NCBI RefSeq assembly: GCF_024139115.2
Contig: NC_085139.1
Span: 256,001,679-256,065,678, forward strand
Length of the DNA stretch: 64,000 nucleotides
Origin: Armigeres subalbatus
Taxonomy: Eukaryota > Arthropoda > Insecta > Diptera > Culicidae
Reading direction: 5' to 3'
The first letter of the stretch is position 1; each line of letters starts with the position of its first letter. Of this stretch, positions 33,017-45,359 are shown piece by piece. The notes under the pieces were generated by a model. It saw nothing but the letters and a program-made list of their open reading frames with translations. It ran no database searches and was not told where the DNA came from. Made by a program: the position numbers and the translations under genes.

Positions 33017-33863
33017 CCTTGAGCATCTCGTATTTCTGAATATTAATCACTGGCTTAACGTTCAGGATGAGCCATCTTATCTGACCACCCATCTGTGCAG
33101 AATGATTCAAACATTAAACTTTATTAAACTTTATTATATGCTCTTAGAATCGAAATCTTCCCAAGGTTTCGGATATCTGAGTTTTCATGGTCAGTCAAAT
33201 TTGAGATCCCATATTTTTTCTGTAAAGCCAATATCTAGATGAACAATTTTACTGAAGAAAATGGTGGCCTAGCTCTCTTTTGTGATTTTATAGACAATCT
33301 AAAACGCTGGGCATATATGTCCCATCATTCCTGAAAGGGTTGAGATTTGTTTTGGAAATCAATTACAATCGTTATTATAACACTATTTTTTAACCTAGAT
33401 TGTTTTTGGAATGTGAAGGTTTTTTTTCTGGAACACTGCCACATTTTTTTCATATCGCAGGAATCTCCTTAGTTCTAAGACCCTTTAATGAATTTAAAAA
33501 GCATTTTATTTAGAATTTCATGTTATTTTGACGTAGGACTTACGTCTTTCTTTACTATACTGGGTGTCATTTAGATTTTTGGAAATCGAGAGCGTTACGC
33601 TGGAAGGGAAGATTTCAAACGATACTAGCGCCTTTATCTTTCGATGGATTTTTAATATTTATATATCAATCGACTCGGACACTCTCCAGCAATTTGCCTA
33701 TTTCATTGAAACTCAAGATTCTTAACGATAGACTATTGAAAATTTCAATTCTTGTCAAAGCCAGTAAAAATTTCATATGTAATCAATCCCGTGCATTCCT
33801 AACACGGACATCAGAATGCGGTATGTCACGGGCCTTCGGGTCTAGCGGAAGATTTTCTTCGTG

Positions 33864-33870
33864 TATAAAA
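33864..33870 (+). promoter_or_regulatory. TATAAAA box
   Basis: TATAAAA in TCGTGTATAAAAGAAG lies about 30 bp upstream of GAGTCATTAC. Downstream is an ATG at 33989 with a 56-codon frame containing a hydrophobic stretch (VGAFFVILCLMMVGC). The block looks like the promoter of a transposon or of a very small gene; I cannot tell which. Confidence 0.3.
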
Positions 33871-34199
33871 GAAGCAGTGCCTGCCGTGTGCGAGTCATTA
33901 CAATTTGTGACAGCAACGCGTACTGACGTGCTCTTTGCTCGCGCATTGTTCGTTTTGTTCGTTCGCTGTGTTTGTTTACGTACACAGCATGCAGTCACCA
34001 GCAGTAGAACTGCCGGTGGGTCTGCGAATATGCATGAAAGAAGTGGGCGCATTTTTTGTCATTCTGTGCTTGATGATGGTCGGATGCAGTGGTGTCGGTT
34101 GCGATGGATGCAATCGCCCATCGCATCGCTCGGAGTTCATGGCTAGTGGCCGATGATGGCTGAGGCAATGAGGGCAGCGGTGGTGGATGAAGAAGAATA

Positions 34200-35927
34200 A
34201 AATTAGAGGGATTTGGTCTGCTCATACACGAAAAGTGATTAGTTTCATAATCCACATGATCCCGGGATGGGTACGAGTCATGGCATATGACGGATCATAT
34301 GATAAGTTGTGCTTGGTACTAAACGACACGTACATTAAAACATGGTTATACTATAACAGTTCTGATTTCCCAGCCAAAAAAATCAACTACAATGATAAGA
34401 ATAAAAATTGGATTAAAATAATTACTTTCATTTATTCGCAGAAGGCATTAGCAATTAAAGATGCACAATCAGCAAAAGTGTTAATATCCATTTTAGGTTA
34501 GAAAATTTCGCTGTATTACATGTAAATGTTTTGAAAAAGTCCGCAAAAAATAATTTCCAGAAGAATATTTAAATAAAAATAATCTTATTCTTTGTTTTTC
34601 ATTTTCTGAGAAATTATATTATTAAACTTGACGTAGACTTGAAGTTTGGAATCAAAACATTAAATATTTTTTCGTTGACGTATTAGCAGTACCTCCTCTA
34701 TTTTAGTAGGGTTACTGCTCCTTGACTTGTTTCTTATTGTTGTGATTTTTTTCAGCAGTAAGCACAAAAAAAAAGCAACGAAATTTGTGCTGTATTTCTT
34801 TGTTGGGTAAACGGGTTCCCCTAAAATTGCACATTTTGCCTGAAAGTCTAAAAATTTTATTAATAGAATTTTAAAACTTCAAATACTATCAGCATTAAGG
34901 AATCTATAAATACCCTACATTTGCTTAAGTAAATAAGGGCTTAATAGTTAGAAACAAAGCAATTCTAATTATGTATTTATTTATTAGTTTTATTTCCAGA
35001 AGCTTTGAATAAACATATTGCTAATAATTCTAAACAGCATGGAAGTTGTCGTTTCCAATATCAATACCTATAATCAAACTCCATAGATCCAAAAGTTAGA
35101 AGTCAAATGTAAATACGTTGCGTTTATATAAGTCCTACGTCTACTCGCGGTTATGTTAAAAACATTACCCATTGCTAGTTTTTAAATGCAAGCTTCTCTA
35201 TGTCATAACATTTTCATGCGCACTACTAGAATTTTGTGCATTTAGAACATTTTAGGTGCATTATTAATTTTTTCGATCAATTATCCTTATTATTCAATAT
35301 CATAAAACTAGGATTTTTAAGCCTAAATTATTGCCTACATTTATTGCTTGGATCAATTTTAAATTCCAAGATCTTCTTCATTTTCAAGAATAATTATTCT
35401 GGAGTTGCAAGGGAAACCCTTCGGAATATTGATAAGAAATTCTTCGGAGTCTCCCCGGAAAATCTTTAGAATTTCAACGACATTTTTTTCCGAAATTCTG
35501 TAGAAGATTTCCGAAATATGTTTGGTAGAAATTTTGAAGAACTAGAAGAATCCGTAAAAGGATCCGAAATGCATATTTACGATGAAAATTCCAATAAACA
35601 TCAAATTCCGAAGAATTTCCAGTATAAAATAGAAAAAAAATCCAGCTTACTTTTTTACAGAATCTCTAAAGATTTTTTTTAAAATCCTGGGCAACTTTAA
35701 TGAATCTTCAAATGAAATTCTTCTAAATTTCCAATGGAGTTTTTTTTCGTTTTCCAAAAAAAACTCTTAGAAATTTTCAGCAGTTTTTTTTTAATTTCCA
35801 AAAGAAATTATTCGGAATATGCCAAAATATTTCCGATGGAAATTCCTAAGATTTTCCAGTAGAAAATCAAAAAAAGTTCATAATGAATTTCCCGAGGAAA
35901 TTCCGATGTTTTGCCTTTCTCGTACAA
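34200..35927. other. AT-rich DNA without genes
   Basis: It contains scattered frames below 105 codons with no motif. 35105-35190 carries the inverted match to the 28930/29373 repeat (CCTACGTCTACTCGCGGTTATG). 35385-35900 is a string of degenerate 'gaaattcc/ttcggaa' words. Confidence 0.35.
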
Positions 35928-36071
35928 CAAAGTTGTACCGAAAGGCTATCATTTCACTCCGAAAACGAACTTTTGATAAGAGTTCCGGAGACCCATAGTA
36001 TTATATACTAATCGATTCAGCTCGTCGAGCTGAAAAAATGTCTGTCTGTCCGTGTGTGTGTATGTGTGTGT
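35928..36071 (+). mobile_element. Repeat TTTGCCTTTCTCGTACAACA with (GT)n, left part
   Basis: This is a sequence I associate with a very common Aedes repeat (TTTGCCTTTCTCGTAC, later CTGTCTGTCCGTGTGTGTG). Its (GT)n tract is split by the 36072-37047 element and continues at 37048 (TGTGTGTGCACAAAATGC) to about 37200. Another diverged copy starts at about 39046. Confidence 0.5.
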
Positions 36072-37047
36072 ATACACACTTTATTTTTTTCACCGAGGCC
36101 GGTAATATAAATTGCCGAGAATCCAACAGCTGATATCTCGGTAAGAATCTCGGTGAAAGTTCAAACTACCGATTGGTCGTAAAATGTTCGTTGCCACCCA
36201 GCTGTCAAAATTTACCGTGCCGTTCGGTAGTGCATTGCCGAGTGGGTCGGTAAAGTGCTTTGCCGAGATTCAGTAAATATTTATTTTTATTATTTTTTTC
36301 AGATGAATCAAAACAAATAATAAAAGCATCAATTAATATAAAAGTAAAATGTATTTCGTGTTGTATTTTTCGCATATTGCTAAACAAAAATTAGAAACGG
36401 TGTTGGTAATATGAAGTTGCCCACCAAAAAGAATAGGATTTCTATTCTCAATATTTTTTTGTACAATATTGGAAACTTTTACTATTATGTACTAACCAAA
36501 TACTACAAACCGTGTCCTGATGTAGTAATTTGTAATCCTGTAACGTTGAGGTCGGAAACAGTGGGTGTTGCTCGAATGGTTCTTTTCCCTGAATTGTTTC
36601 CCGATTTTTCCAATGATAATTCAGCCCGATTCTCGCGGGCAAAGCGGTTACCACCAATCTTGTTTTTTTTTGGTTTTAAATACAGCTGAAGCTAAAATTA
36701 ATACGAAAATATTATTACTATCAATGTTGAAGTAATCATGCCCGGAGAGGAAATGGATTAATAATGAGATCAAATGCTTACCAAAAAATTTAAAGATGAA
36801 ATTCCCATTATTCTTTGCTTCTTCACGTTTTTCAACAGAGCCAGAAACGCGAGAGGTTTCACGTATGACAGATGGGTTTACCGAAACTCAGTTGAATTAC
36901 GAACTACCGATGACTACTGCAAATTTGACTGCCGAGTTTCAGTAACTTGAATAAACGTCATACTTATTAACGAGATATCAGTGAAAATCAACTTTTACGG
37001 TTATGTTCGTTAATTTATTTTACCGAGAAAAAAATTGTCGATTAAGT
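36072..37047. mobile_element. CACACTTWAT-ended element of the CTCGGTAA family
   Basis: TA-CACACTTTATTTTTTTCACCGAG is at the left and ATTAAGTGTG-TA at the right, inserted in a (GT)n tract. CTCGGTAA/TTACCGAG words fill both edges. The middle (about 36440-36700) departs in composition and has an open minus-strand frame with a preceding acceptor-like tract, so it may be another captured fragment. Confidence 0.6.
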
Positions 37048-37579
37048 GTGTATGTGTGTGCACAAAATGCTATAAAAACATTAGCCAATTATTCACATAG
37101 TAACTCTTAATCGATTTTCTTGCAAGTTGCATCCGACAGAGACTAAAACGCTGTTGATCACTATTGAATTTCATACACTGCTAAAAATATCTATATAAGA
37201 TATATGTGTCGCCGTTATAAATTTTTGCAATAGCTCCACCCTAATATAATCGACACCACACGTAAATTAAATAATTGCTAATTCGAGACCACACATAAAA
37301 TTTATTTGGATATATATCTTATTAGTAGCTCGCGTGGAGAATGGTTATTTGCGCGCTGATATACATCATAAGTTAAATCTATGGGTTTTTGCCAATAAAT
37401 ATGTGTGGATTTTTGGTAGTGTAATAATTGCGAATCGCATAAAAAAGATAATATTAAAATAGTGATGAGACATAGTCACATAGAACAATAATGTGTTATG
37501 AAAAATGCCTTGCATCTATGAATATTTTTGAAGTTTATCCGTGGCTTGCTCCCATTAAGAGTTTCATCGTTCTATAAAG

Positions 37580-38624
37580 ATGCAAGTGTCAAGCCAAGCT
37601 CGAACAAAAATCACTTTGTGTAGTGCTTCGATACCGTCCAGATCGCAACCGCGATCGTGCACCTCTCACACCCGCAAAACCAGCGTGGTTAGGATAAACC
37701 ATCGGAAGAAAGATCGAGTGCACTAGCACGTCGAGAACGGTAGAAGCCGCTACAAAAGTACCACCCAGCACTAGCGTCTGTGAAGCCACCATCTTGCCTA
37801 GCACGAGCACGCACTATTCCGTAGGATCGCATCACCAGATCGCAAAATCATCCAAAACGCACGATCATCAAAGAAGGCTCTCGATGAGAGCCTTTTATGA
37901 CGTGCTTTCAACAGCGTACACGTTTTCGTCGTACGATCCCGCATCGATCCCCAGTATCACCAACCCGCCGGCCACAATCTGTGTGCTTTCGGCTGTGGTG
38001 ACGTCACCGTTGTGTCAGTGCTAGTGCTAGAGCAAGTCAGATGCAACAGTGTTGATGTATGTGTAAGATTGCATGTGAACTCCGACCGATAGATAAATTC
38101 GAGCTGTTGTCGAACATCATTGTGAGTGTCGGCACTCACCGAAAGTAAAAGTGTAAACAAGAGCTCATTTGAGACGAAGCCTCCATACGCCTACGGTCGC
38201 GAGTGTTAGTATGTGTAGTCAAACAGCTCGTTGTCGCACGACGGCAATTGTAAGAAGAAGGAAGTGAGTCGTCCTCTGGCCCGTCAGCCGACGGTATAGA
38301 CTGTGCGTATTGCAACAGACAGCGCAGCAGCTGAAAGTTTATCGGTTCTTGAAGTGCCACTGTTTGCTGCTGGTGCATTGCACACGCGTGTGAAGAAGAA
38401 AGAGGCATAGTTTCCACCGCCGGCAGCGGTCATATGAGAGTGTGTGTGTAGTGAGACGTGGACAGCCGTCAACCGTGCACACCGAGGGTCAATTGATGAC
38501 GGTCGATGCAGTTTTATGCCGACAGTGAATTGTCTGAATCAGCGGTCTGCAGCAGTGTGGCAGTCACACTCGTAATGTTCTGTGCTCGAAAGCGAGCGGT
38601 CGAAAATCGTCGTATCGACGGCGA
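37580..38624 (+). promoter_or_regulatory. GC-richer leader and promoter region of a candidate gene
   Basis: Over about 1 kb the AT-rich background gives way to a non-repetitive sequence with CA/GT-rich words, a palindromic CRE-like TGACGTCA at about 37999, and several short upstream ATGs. It runs directly into the candidate first coding exon. I interpret it as a long 5' UTR with its promoter; no TATA box is evident. Confidence 0.4.
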
Positions 38625-38716
38625 ATGATAAGCAGCAAAGGGGCCCCTACCTCATCGCGTCGTAGTCCAGCAAGTGCGGCATCAAAAGGCAGCGGTAGTG
38701 AGCGTAGGGTAGAATG
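38625..38716 (+). CDS. Candidate first coding exon of an unidentified gene
   Basis: ATG 38625 opens a frame of 30 codons plus two bases, starting MISSKGAPTSSRRSPASAAS, and ends at the donor GAATG|GTAAGG. The frame is closed upstream by TGA at about 38536. Ser/Ala/Gly/Arg-rich, unstructured N-termini with long leaders are common in insect neuronal and signalling genes. No partner exon could be found downstream in this window, so it may be very distant. Identity unknown. Confidence 0.35.
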
Positions 38717-40847
38717 GTAAGGTAGGCCTAGATATTAAGAACACCCATGTAAATCGCAATGAATACAATATGCTAAGAGTAAACACATTCCCCATAAATT
38801 CTTATTGGCTGCCCGAGTATCTTACTGACATTGAGTGCGCTTTAGCCGGGCAAGAAAGAAAAGGGAATAGAGCTCGTTCACCCAATGAGTAGAGCATGGC
38901 ATTTTTTCTACATAGTTGCATTTATATGATCTTTTGAGTAAATTTGTTGAAGTTTTATGTCATTTATACGGCACGACGTCTGGGTAAAGGGAAAATCGTA
39001 ATACGGCGCCATCTGTCGTCTACTAGTGTACATTTTCTATCATAACATTAGACGGTGTAACTGTTTTGCCTTTCTTGTACATCATCGAGGTGTAAGCGTA
39101 AAGGCTACATTTATTACCTTTTGCGCGAGAAAGGCGCTAGGTGGATTAATCTGGTTTTTACAAGTGGAAATAACGAAAAAATTGTACTTTTTTAGTACTT
39201 GTAAAGATTGTACTTTTGAAGCATTTCCAGTAGGAGTTCCTTAAAAAATTAAATCAAAATTTTAAAGATTTTCTGATGTGAAAATTCCTTAAACTTTCTA
39301 AATCATTTCCTGTGCATCTTTGCATGGTAAAGATTTAAAGCAATGTTTAGCTGAACATACAAAGAAATCAAAGACATCCCGAAGAAGAATGAATTCCCGA
39401 TGAAATTTCGAAATGACTTCTGGTTCAAATTCAAAAAACATGAACTTTGAGAATTCTGAAGATTTATTCTTTGAAAAAACAGGTTTTACCCCTTTTTTGA
39501 AATTCAAGATGGTTTACTGCCGTTTAAAATAATTTTAAAAATGTACATGTACCACTTTTACTGGCAACGCTTTTCGGTTTCTGTTGCATTTTGTTCTCAT
39601 TAATAGTGGTGCATGTGCCTTTTGTTCTAACAAACTTGAAATTTGTCAAGAAACTTCGCATATTTCTCATTACTAACTTTAGGCACATCACTCATAGCAC
39701 GTTGGTACAGTTGAGATGCAGAAAAATGCTAATTTGAATTTTATTTTCGAAGTTTTTGGAAATATGCGTCTCCTGTAAAATTCACTCAATGTAACATGTA
39801 CCACTTTCGCTGGCACCGATTCAGTTATAAATTGAAAGCTTCTATATACCAGCCATTGCACGATTCAATATCTTGTGTAGCAAATACGATGGATACACTA
39901 TACCTAGGGTGTCGAGAATGTTTCCCACCCGAAAACATGCTAGACAGGAACGAGAATCAAACTCTTCATCTCCGGATTGGCAATCCTACGCCTTTGCTCG
40001 CAAGGCTAACTGGAGACTGAACATTTTGAAGTGCACTCCTTAAAATGTTCGAAAAACTTCTTTTGGAAATGAAGAAGAATTTCTGGTGAAGATTCGGAAG
40101 AACTTGTCGAAGAAATTCATTAGAATGTTTTTCCACCGAAAATTATATGTATTTCCCCATTTTTTCGGAGTTTTAAGGAAATTTTTTAGGAAATTACACT
40201 GGACATGTATTGTTTTTTTTTTTTCATTATCAATTTGTAGCAAAATTTCCAAGCAAAATTTTTCAGAGAGAATTGTTAAAAAAAAAATTCTGAGTGCTAG
40301 CACTTTATCAGGCAGGATTGTATGAAGTAATGTCAAAGTTTTTATAGGGAATTTCTTTACTTGATTTTTACTGAATATCAACAAGAAATTCTTTTGAATT
40401 TTTCTTTTAAGGATTTTTCTTGGATTATTGTAAAAACATGAACATTTTTGAAAATTGTAGCTGCAGTCCGCTGATGCTGATGCATGCAAAAGTGTCGGCG
40501 GCGTGATGCCAAAAACCATCTGCGGCGGAATTTTTTAAATATATTTTTCCATTTTTCCTTTCCATATTTTGTTGTGGAAATTGAGACTGAGACCTGTTTT
40601 TTCGTTTATTTTTGTTATATCCATCTTAGGCTAAGATGGTCAAATAATGCAAATATGCATCGGCGTTGCGACCGACGCTGCGTTATCGATTTTTCACGAT
40701 GCACACCTACGTCTTTTTAACGCTGAGTTGAAAAGATCGTGGGCATCGGCCCTTAGATGCGCTTTTCGTTTAATGATCAAATCATTAAATTTTAATGATT
40801 TGTATTTTTTACACCGCTATTGTTATTCACTAAAAGTTTTTCGTGTA
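38717..40847. other. AT-rich DNA, nothing assignable
   Basis: It contains a diverged TTTGCCTTTCTTGTACA repeat at about 39046 and degenerate 'gaaattc/ttttcg' stretches at 39140-40440. No supported gene. Confidence 0.35.
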
Positions 40848-40971
40848 AAAAAAAACACGTGGTTCGAGAGCAACCCCCCTCCCCCCATGTGGCTTATCGT
40901 GGTCATTTTTCAAACCCCCCTCCCCCTCCCCCCATATATGACCACGTGGTTTCTGGACGGCCCCTAAAACA
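40848..40971. mobile_element. Right half of the CCACGTGGTTTCTGG MITE
   Basis: CCCCTCCCCCCATGTGGCTTATCGTGGTCATTTTT, followed by ATGACCACGTGGTTTCTGGACGGCCCCT. It is the complementary half of the family seen at 32276-32380. Confidence 0.6.
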
Positions 40972-42589
40972 ATTGTCGGTTCATACTTCTAGAGGAAGAT
41001 GTGGAGTGCTTTACGAAAGGGACTCGGTGCAAGTGCGACGTGTCAAGAGAGCACCTTCGTTGCTCAAATGGCAGAGAGCAGTGGATTAAAATGTACTGTC
41101 TTGAACTGTAAATCTGTTGATGGTCACGTGTTGCATGTATGACGGTCATGTAACACAAATTATTGTAGCATGACAGAAAAAAAAGTCATGAGCTACCGTG
41201 ACATTTTCTATGCGACATAATATGTGTCACAAATGAAACGAATGGAATATATTTTGAAGGTGATGAATGCATCACCAATGGAGCTAAATATTTGAAAATA
41301 ATACAGTTAATTATACGCTGAGCTCGCTTTTTGTGCTTTCTTTACGCGGATTTTGGGATTTATAAGTTTAATTTCCTATTTTCCGGGTATTGGCCACCCG
41401 AAATGAACAATAATTACAATATTATGAAAACTCGATTTGCATATACACAGCAAGTAAAAGATTTAAGAAAGATGAACGGTTTACGCTAATTTATACAAAG
41501 TGTTTTTTTCTTTCACGCGAGGAAAAAACCACTAGAAATCGATTTCGTTGAGCCGTTTCTTACGTTTATCTTAAAATTCACGTTCACGGATTATCGATAT
41601 TGATTTAGTAGCTTTTTTCGACGTGCATCTTTTTCAAAGTAAATTAGGACCATTTGAAAAAAAATTCAAGAAATATGAGCATAACATGTTTCCTTGAAAG
41701 TGTTTATGCTGATATTTTTTCAAGAAGTATGCTGTTTGTGCTGACGACGTTCGTTCTCACATCAAAAAATCTAAGCTAACATCTAGCGTTGACTGTTTTA
41801 AAAATCCTTTTATGGAGTTTTTTGACTCTTCAATTTGGGGTAACTTTGATCATCAAACGATTCAATTATTTATCTATGTATAAAGCAAGCGTCGGTAAAC
41901 GCCTTAAGGTAGGCAATTATAGTTGGAATACATCGATTGTTTGGACAAAGGCATCATCACCGCTAGTGGAATTAGGGGTAACTGGGGTAATATGCACCCC
42001 CGGGGCAAAACGACTTTTTGGCATATTCAGCGACGCAGGAATATTTTCATTAATGTTTACTACTGGATCGCTAGTTAGAGATCCGTACTACATGCGCTGT
42101 AGTAAATACTCTGGAAAAACTACTGAAAATGTATTCAAAAATGCAAATGGGTCGTTTTGCTCCGAGGGTGCTTATAAACCCAGTTTCCCCAACCTGGGTT
42201 TTAAACAAAAAATATCAAAATTTGAAATAAAAAATGTGGTTCAACCAAGAAAATAAGATTACTTATCACACAATTATAGGTACAAGCCTATTTTATTGTT
42301 ATTATATTGGTTTTTAGTGCTTTTTTGAAATATATCTAGAAATATCATTTTTAGATTAGATCAAAAACAGGTTAAAAATAAATCTGGCTCAAAATAGTTG
42401 AAATATTAAATTATTTAAATGATTTTTAAGCCTGTAAAAACGTTCTTTTTTCAGATCAGCAATAGCTTATAAATATATAAGAAGTGTCTCATCGTTTGAC
42501 GATTCATTGTTTTGAGAAATCTTACTCGGAATATAAAATGACGATACACTCAGTACGAAAGTGAATTCTCCGGGGTTTGAACCTCCTCC
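40972..42589. other. AT-rich DNA with GGGGTAAC-type repeat
   Basis: A 155-codon frame at 41789-42256 overlaps words such as GGGGTAACTTTGATCA and GGGGTAATATGCACCCCC, which look like transposon ends, and has no protein motif. I do not support it as a gene. Confidence 0.4.
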
Positions 42590-42846
42590 CCTATGAACAA
42601 TTCGGGACTGATTTGCGATTTGGGCGTAACTTATTTCGTAAACAAACATTAGAATGCAAATTCCCGATAAAGCAAGCATTTCATGAGAAAACTATAGTAA
42701 GCATTCGACAGATTAAGCTTTCCTCTATCAGATAAGGGAATTAGTTTTGAATAAAAACGCTTGCATTCTACGGAATTCATGAAACAATGTTTGTTTACAA
42801 AATAAGTTACGCCCATATCGCAAATCGATCCCGAATTGTTTCGTTA
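42590..42846. mobile_element. Foldback MITE, ACAATTCGGGA ends
   Basis: The 57 bp at 42597-42653 (ACAATTCGGGACTGATTTGCG...) are inverted at 42784-42842 with few mismatches, including the phrase GGGCGTAACTTATTT. About 130 bp of loop separates the arms. Confidence 0.75.
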
Positions 42847-43369
42847 TAAATTGTGTTTTGCTCTTATCCCACTTGCCATAAGTTTTTACCTAATAAGTAT
42901 GCGGCCCTAAAGCAGCCAAACGAAACAAATTGTTTATAAATTTACTTTTTCTATAAGTATCATACCTTTATGACTGCTCAGAACATTCATTTTGCACTAC
43001 CATCATAATAGATAGCGATACATTCACAGGCGGCACGAATATTGTCACATGATACGAACGACTCGCGGGTAATACATTCATTGCCATGAATGGCATGTGT
43101 CTACAACACTATAATTGTCACAAGAGAATGTTGTGCAACATTCTGTCCGGTACAAACAATGTGACATGATAATAGCAGCAAAAATGTACTGTACGAATCA
43201 CTGGCAGAGGGCATGGGACACCGCAGTCAAACGTCGTTGGACCCACAGGCTAATTCCGGATACGTCGAATTGGGTTAGTAGGAAGCATATGGTCAGGTCA
43301 ACTTCCACCTATCACAGGTGTTGTCTGCCCGGAGTGTCCGGAATGTGTAGGTGAGGTAGAATTGGCAGA

Positions 43370-44040
43370 GCATCAAATTTGCAACCTCACGCGAAATGGT
43401 AGTCCGAAGCACTTTCTTCCCCCGCAAGAATGTCCACAATGCCTCGTTGTGGTATACATGCGATCAAAACTCTCTACGGTGTGCAAAACGTGGCGAAGCC
43501 GAACGCCGCGGCTTAACATTGTGCGGCTACAAGACGATATAGACTAGTCCAAGACTACGCGCAGCAGCTGAAAGTAGCAATCCCAAAGGAAGAGTAGCTA
43601 GGCGCAGCCTCTAGATGACTAGAGAGATATTCGATGCGTAATTGGTATCACCGAAGTCGCCCAGGCAATCGTAAGCATTTAAATAAGCCGTATGTGCGAC
43701 TATGACGCTATCACAGAGCTAATATGCTTTATACTGGCTTTGTTGTAGTCTGTATATAGCTCAAAAGGCTAAATATAGTGCTAATGATTACCAGGGCGCT
43801 GCACTGTACGGTGCCACCGGATCAATGAGACGACTGGTATGACGGCGAATTTGAGCAGTGGAAGAGAAGAATGCAGCATGGGCTAGATTGCTGCAACCCC
43901 GCACGAGGTCGAACGAGGCACGATACAAAAGGGCGCGGATAAAACTCGATTTTTCGAAGCAAAAACCGCCAGCAGGAAGATCGAAGATCGGAACATCTGT
44001 ACCGCGCTAATAATGCACGAAAGTTTCATGAGAAGCTGAA
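43370..44040 (+). pseudogene. LINE fragment, endonuclease to RT linker
   Basis: GCGAAATGGTAGTCCGAAGCAC parallels 8940-8963, and the end GCCAGCAGGAAGATCGAAGA...CTGTACCGCGCTAATAATGCACGAAAG parallels 11522-11587. It therefore bridges the two other pieces of the same LINE family, but with large internal losses and stops. Confidence 0.75.
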
Positions 44041-44113
44041 CCGCTGCGAGGTTTCTAAGCCTGGTTACCATTTCTGCATTTGTATATGATGAGGCTAACA
44101 TGATGATACTTAT
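44041..44113 (-). mobile_element. Partial Feilai-type SINE
   Basis: CTGCGAGGTTTCTAAGCCTGG...GAGGCTAACATGATGATAC matches the middle of the SINE on the minus strand. Both ends are missing. Confidence 0.7.
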
Positions 44114-44715
44114 CTACATAAGGATAGAATATGTTCTTATAATGTTGGTCTTCAATAGTTGATTTTTTTTTTCTATAGAGAAGGAGGATATGCGGGACGA
44201 CTCGACATATTACGCGCCACTCTATATTATACTGAATCTATGTCGACACATCCATATCGTAATCGAAGCGCGGTCAATCGAAATCAGGCACGGTCATAAC
44301 GTGAGTTGGCATCCGAACAGGTAGGACGTGTTGCAGTAGAGACCCCCCAACAAGAAACTGACTCGAATTTGAAAGCTTTAGAAGTGCAGTCACTTGGAGG
44401 GTTGAACAAAAATGCAAGTTGTCAACATAATAGCATGAGCATCATTCAGAATCAGTGTAAGCAGATCCTCTTTGCGTAACTTTACTATCAGAAACTTTGG
44501 TCCAGAGATTTGAATATGTATATCGACATTCGCCTTCACGAAGCCGCGCTGCTGCCATCTGGTGGAGACGGACGTGTGCGTGAAATGACTGCATTTCGGC
44601 ATAATGAAGATAGGAAGTATTTTTTTAAATGCTTCAAAAATGTGTTAAACAGTGATATAGGTACTGAAAACTTTTAAATACGTAGGGTTAGAATTTGGAA
44701 AACTACATGTTATAC

Positions 44716-44864
44716 TAAGGACACACCTGTGGTACTTGTACCATGGTACAAGAGAACAAGATAATTATTCCAAGACTATCTTTAATAAAGACAATAATTG
44801 GTATGGTACTCATTTCAAGATTCTTGTACCATGGTACTTGTACCACCAGTGTGTCATTAGTATT
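44716..44864. mobile_element. MITE with GGACACACCTGTGGTAC ends
   Basis: GGACACACCTGTGGTACTTG at the left, inverted GTACCACCAGTGTGTC at the right. The arms contain ACCATGGTACAA boxes. It is a complete relative of the MITE that interrupts the SINE at 45064. Confidence 0.8.
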
Positions 44865-45090
44865 AGGCTATTCATCAACCCACGTTTTTAAATCAAAATA
44901 GTTCAACTTTCGTGTTCTTCTTCTTCTTCTTATTGGCATTAGATCCCCACACTGGGACAGAGCCGCCTCGCAGCTTAGTGTTCATTAAGCACTTCCACAG
45001 TTATTAACTGCGAGGTTTCTAAGCCAAGTTACCATTTTGCATTCGTATATCATGAGGCTAATATGGGGGACACACTTGTGGTATTCATAC

Positions 45091-45359
45091 TGATGTGTAC
45101 CTTAAAATGATTTAAATGTACATTCCGTGTATTTTATGGTAACATAATTTATAGCGAACGGTAATGACCGATACCGTTCTAATAAATGGTCCGGCGACTG
45201 TCGGCCTCTTTCAACACGAACCACCAAGCGAGTAACATCTCCTTTTACAACAGCTCCGAAACCCTTCAAGTATTTATTATAATTTAATTAACCAATCGTT
45301 CCTCCGCGAGTATCTCCGTTCGGTTCCGTCTACCTCAGTCGCTCTTGCCGGTTATAATA
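45091..45359 (+). repeat. 5' LTR
   Basis: It begins TGATGTGTACC and ends GGTTATAATA. It contains AATAAA (within TTCTAATAAATGG), the likely poly(A) signal. No difference from the 3' LTR was found when read side by side. Confidence 0.9.

Larger units (their letters stand above)
31560..33690. mobile_element. Element with long inverted ends, GACGTAAGTCCTACGTC
   Basis: ATGACACCCGGTATAGTAAAG, continuing into GACGTAAGTCCTACGTCAA (31637-31678), is inverted at 33529-33571. The pairing extends outwards for roughly another 80 bp on each side with more mismatches. The 1.85 kb between holds no transposase, but does hold a half MITE (32276-32380) and a complete MITE (32725-33016). Confidence 0.6.

Noticed and set aside
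40040..40519. 159-codon minus-strand open frame
   Set aside because: Phe/Lys/Asn-rich translation of degenerate 'gaaattc/tttttc' DNA; no motif and no start context.
41789..42256. 155-codon plus-strand open frame
   Set aside because: It overlaps GGGGTAAC/GTTACCCC-type repeat words, has no recognisable domain, and its residue order follows AT-rich composition.
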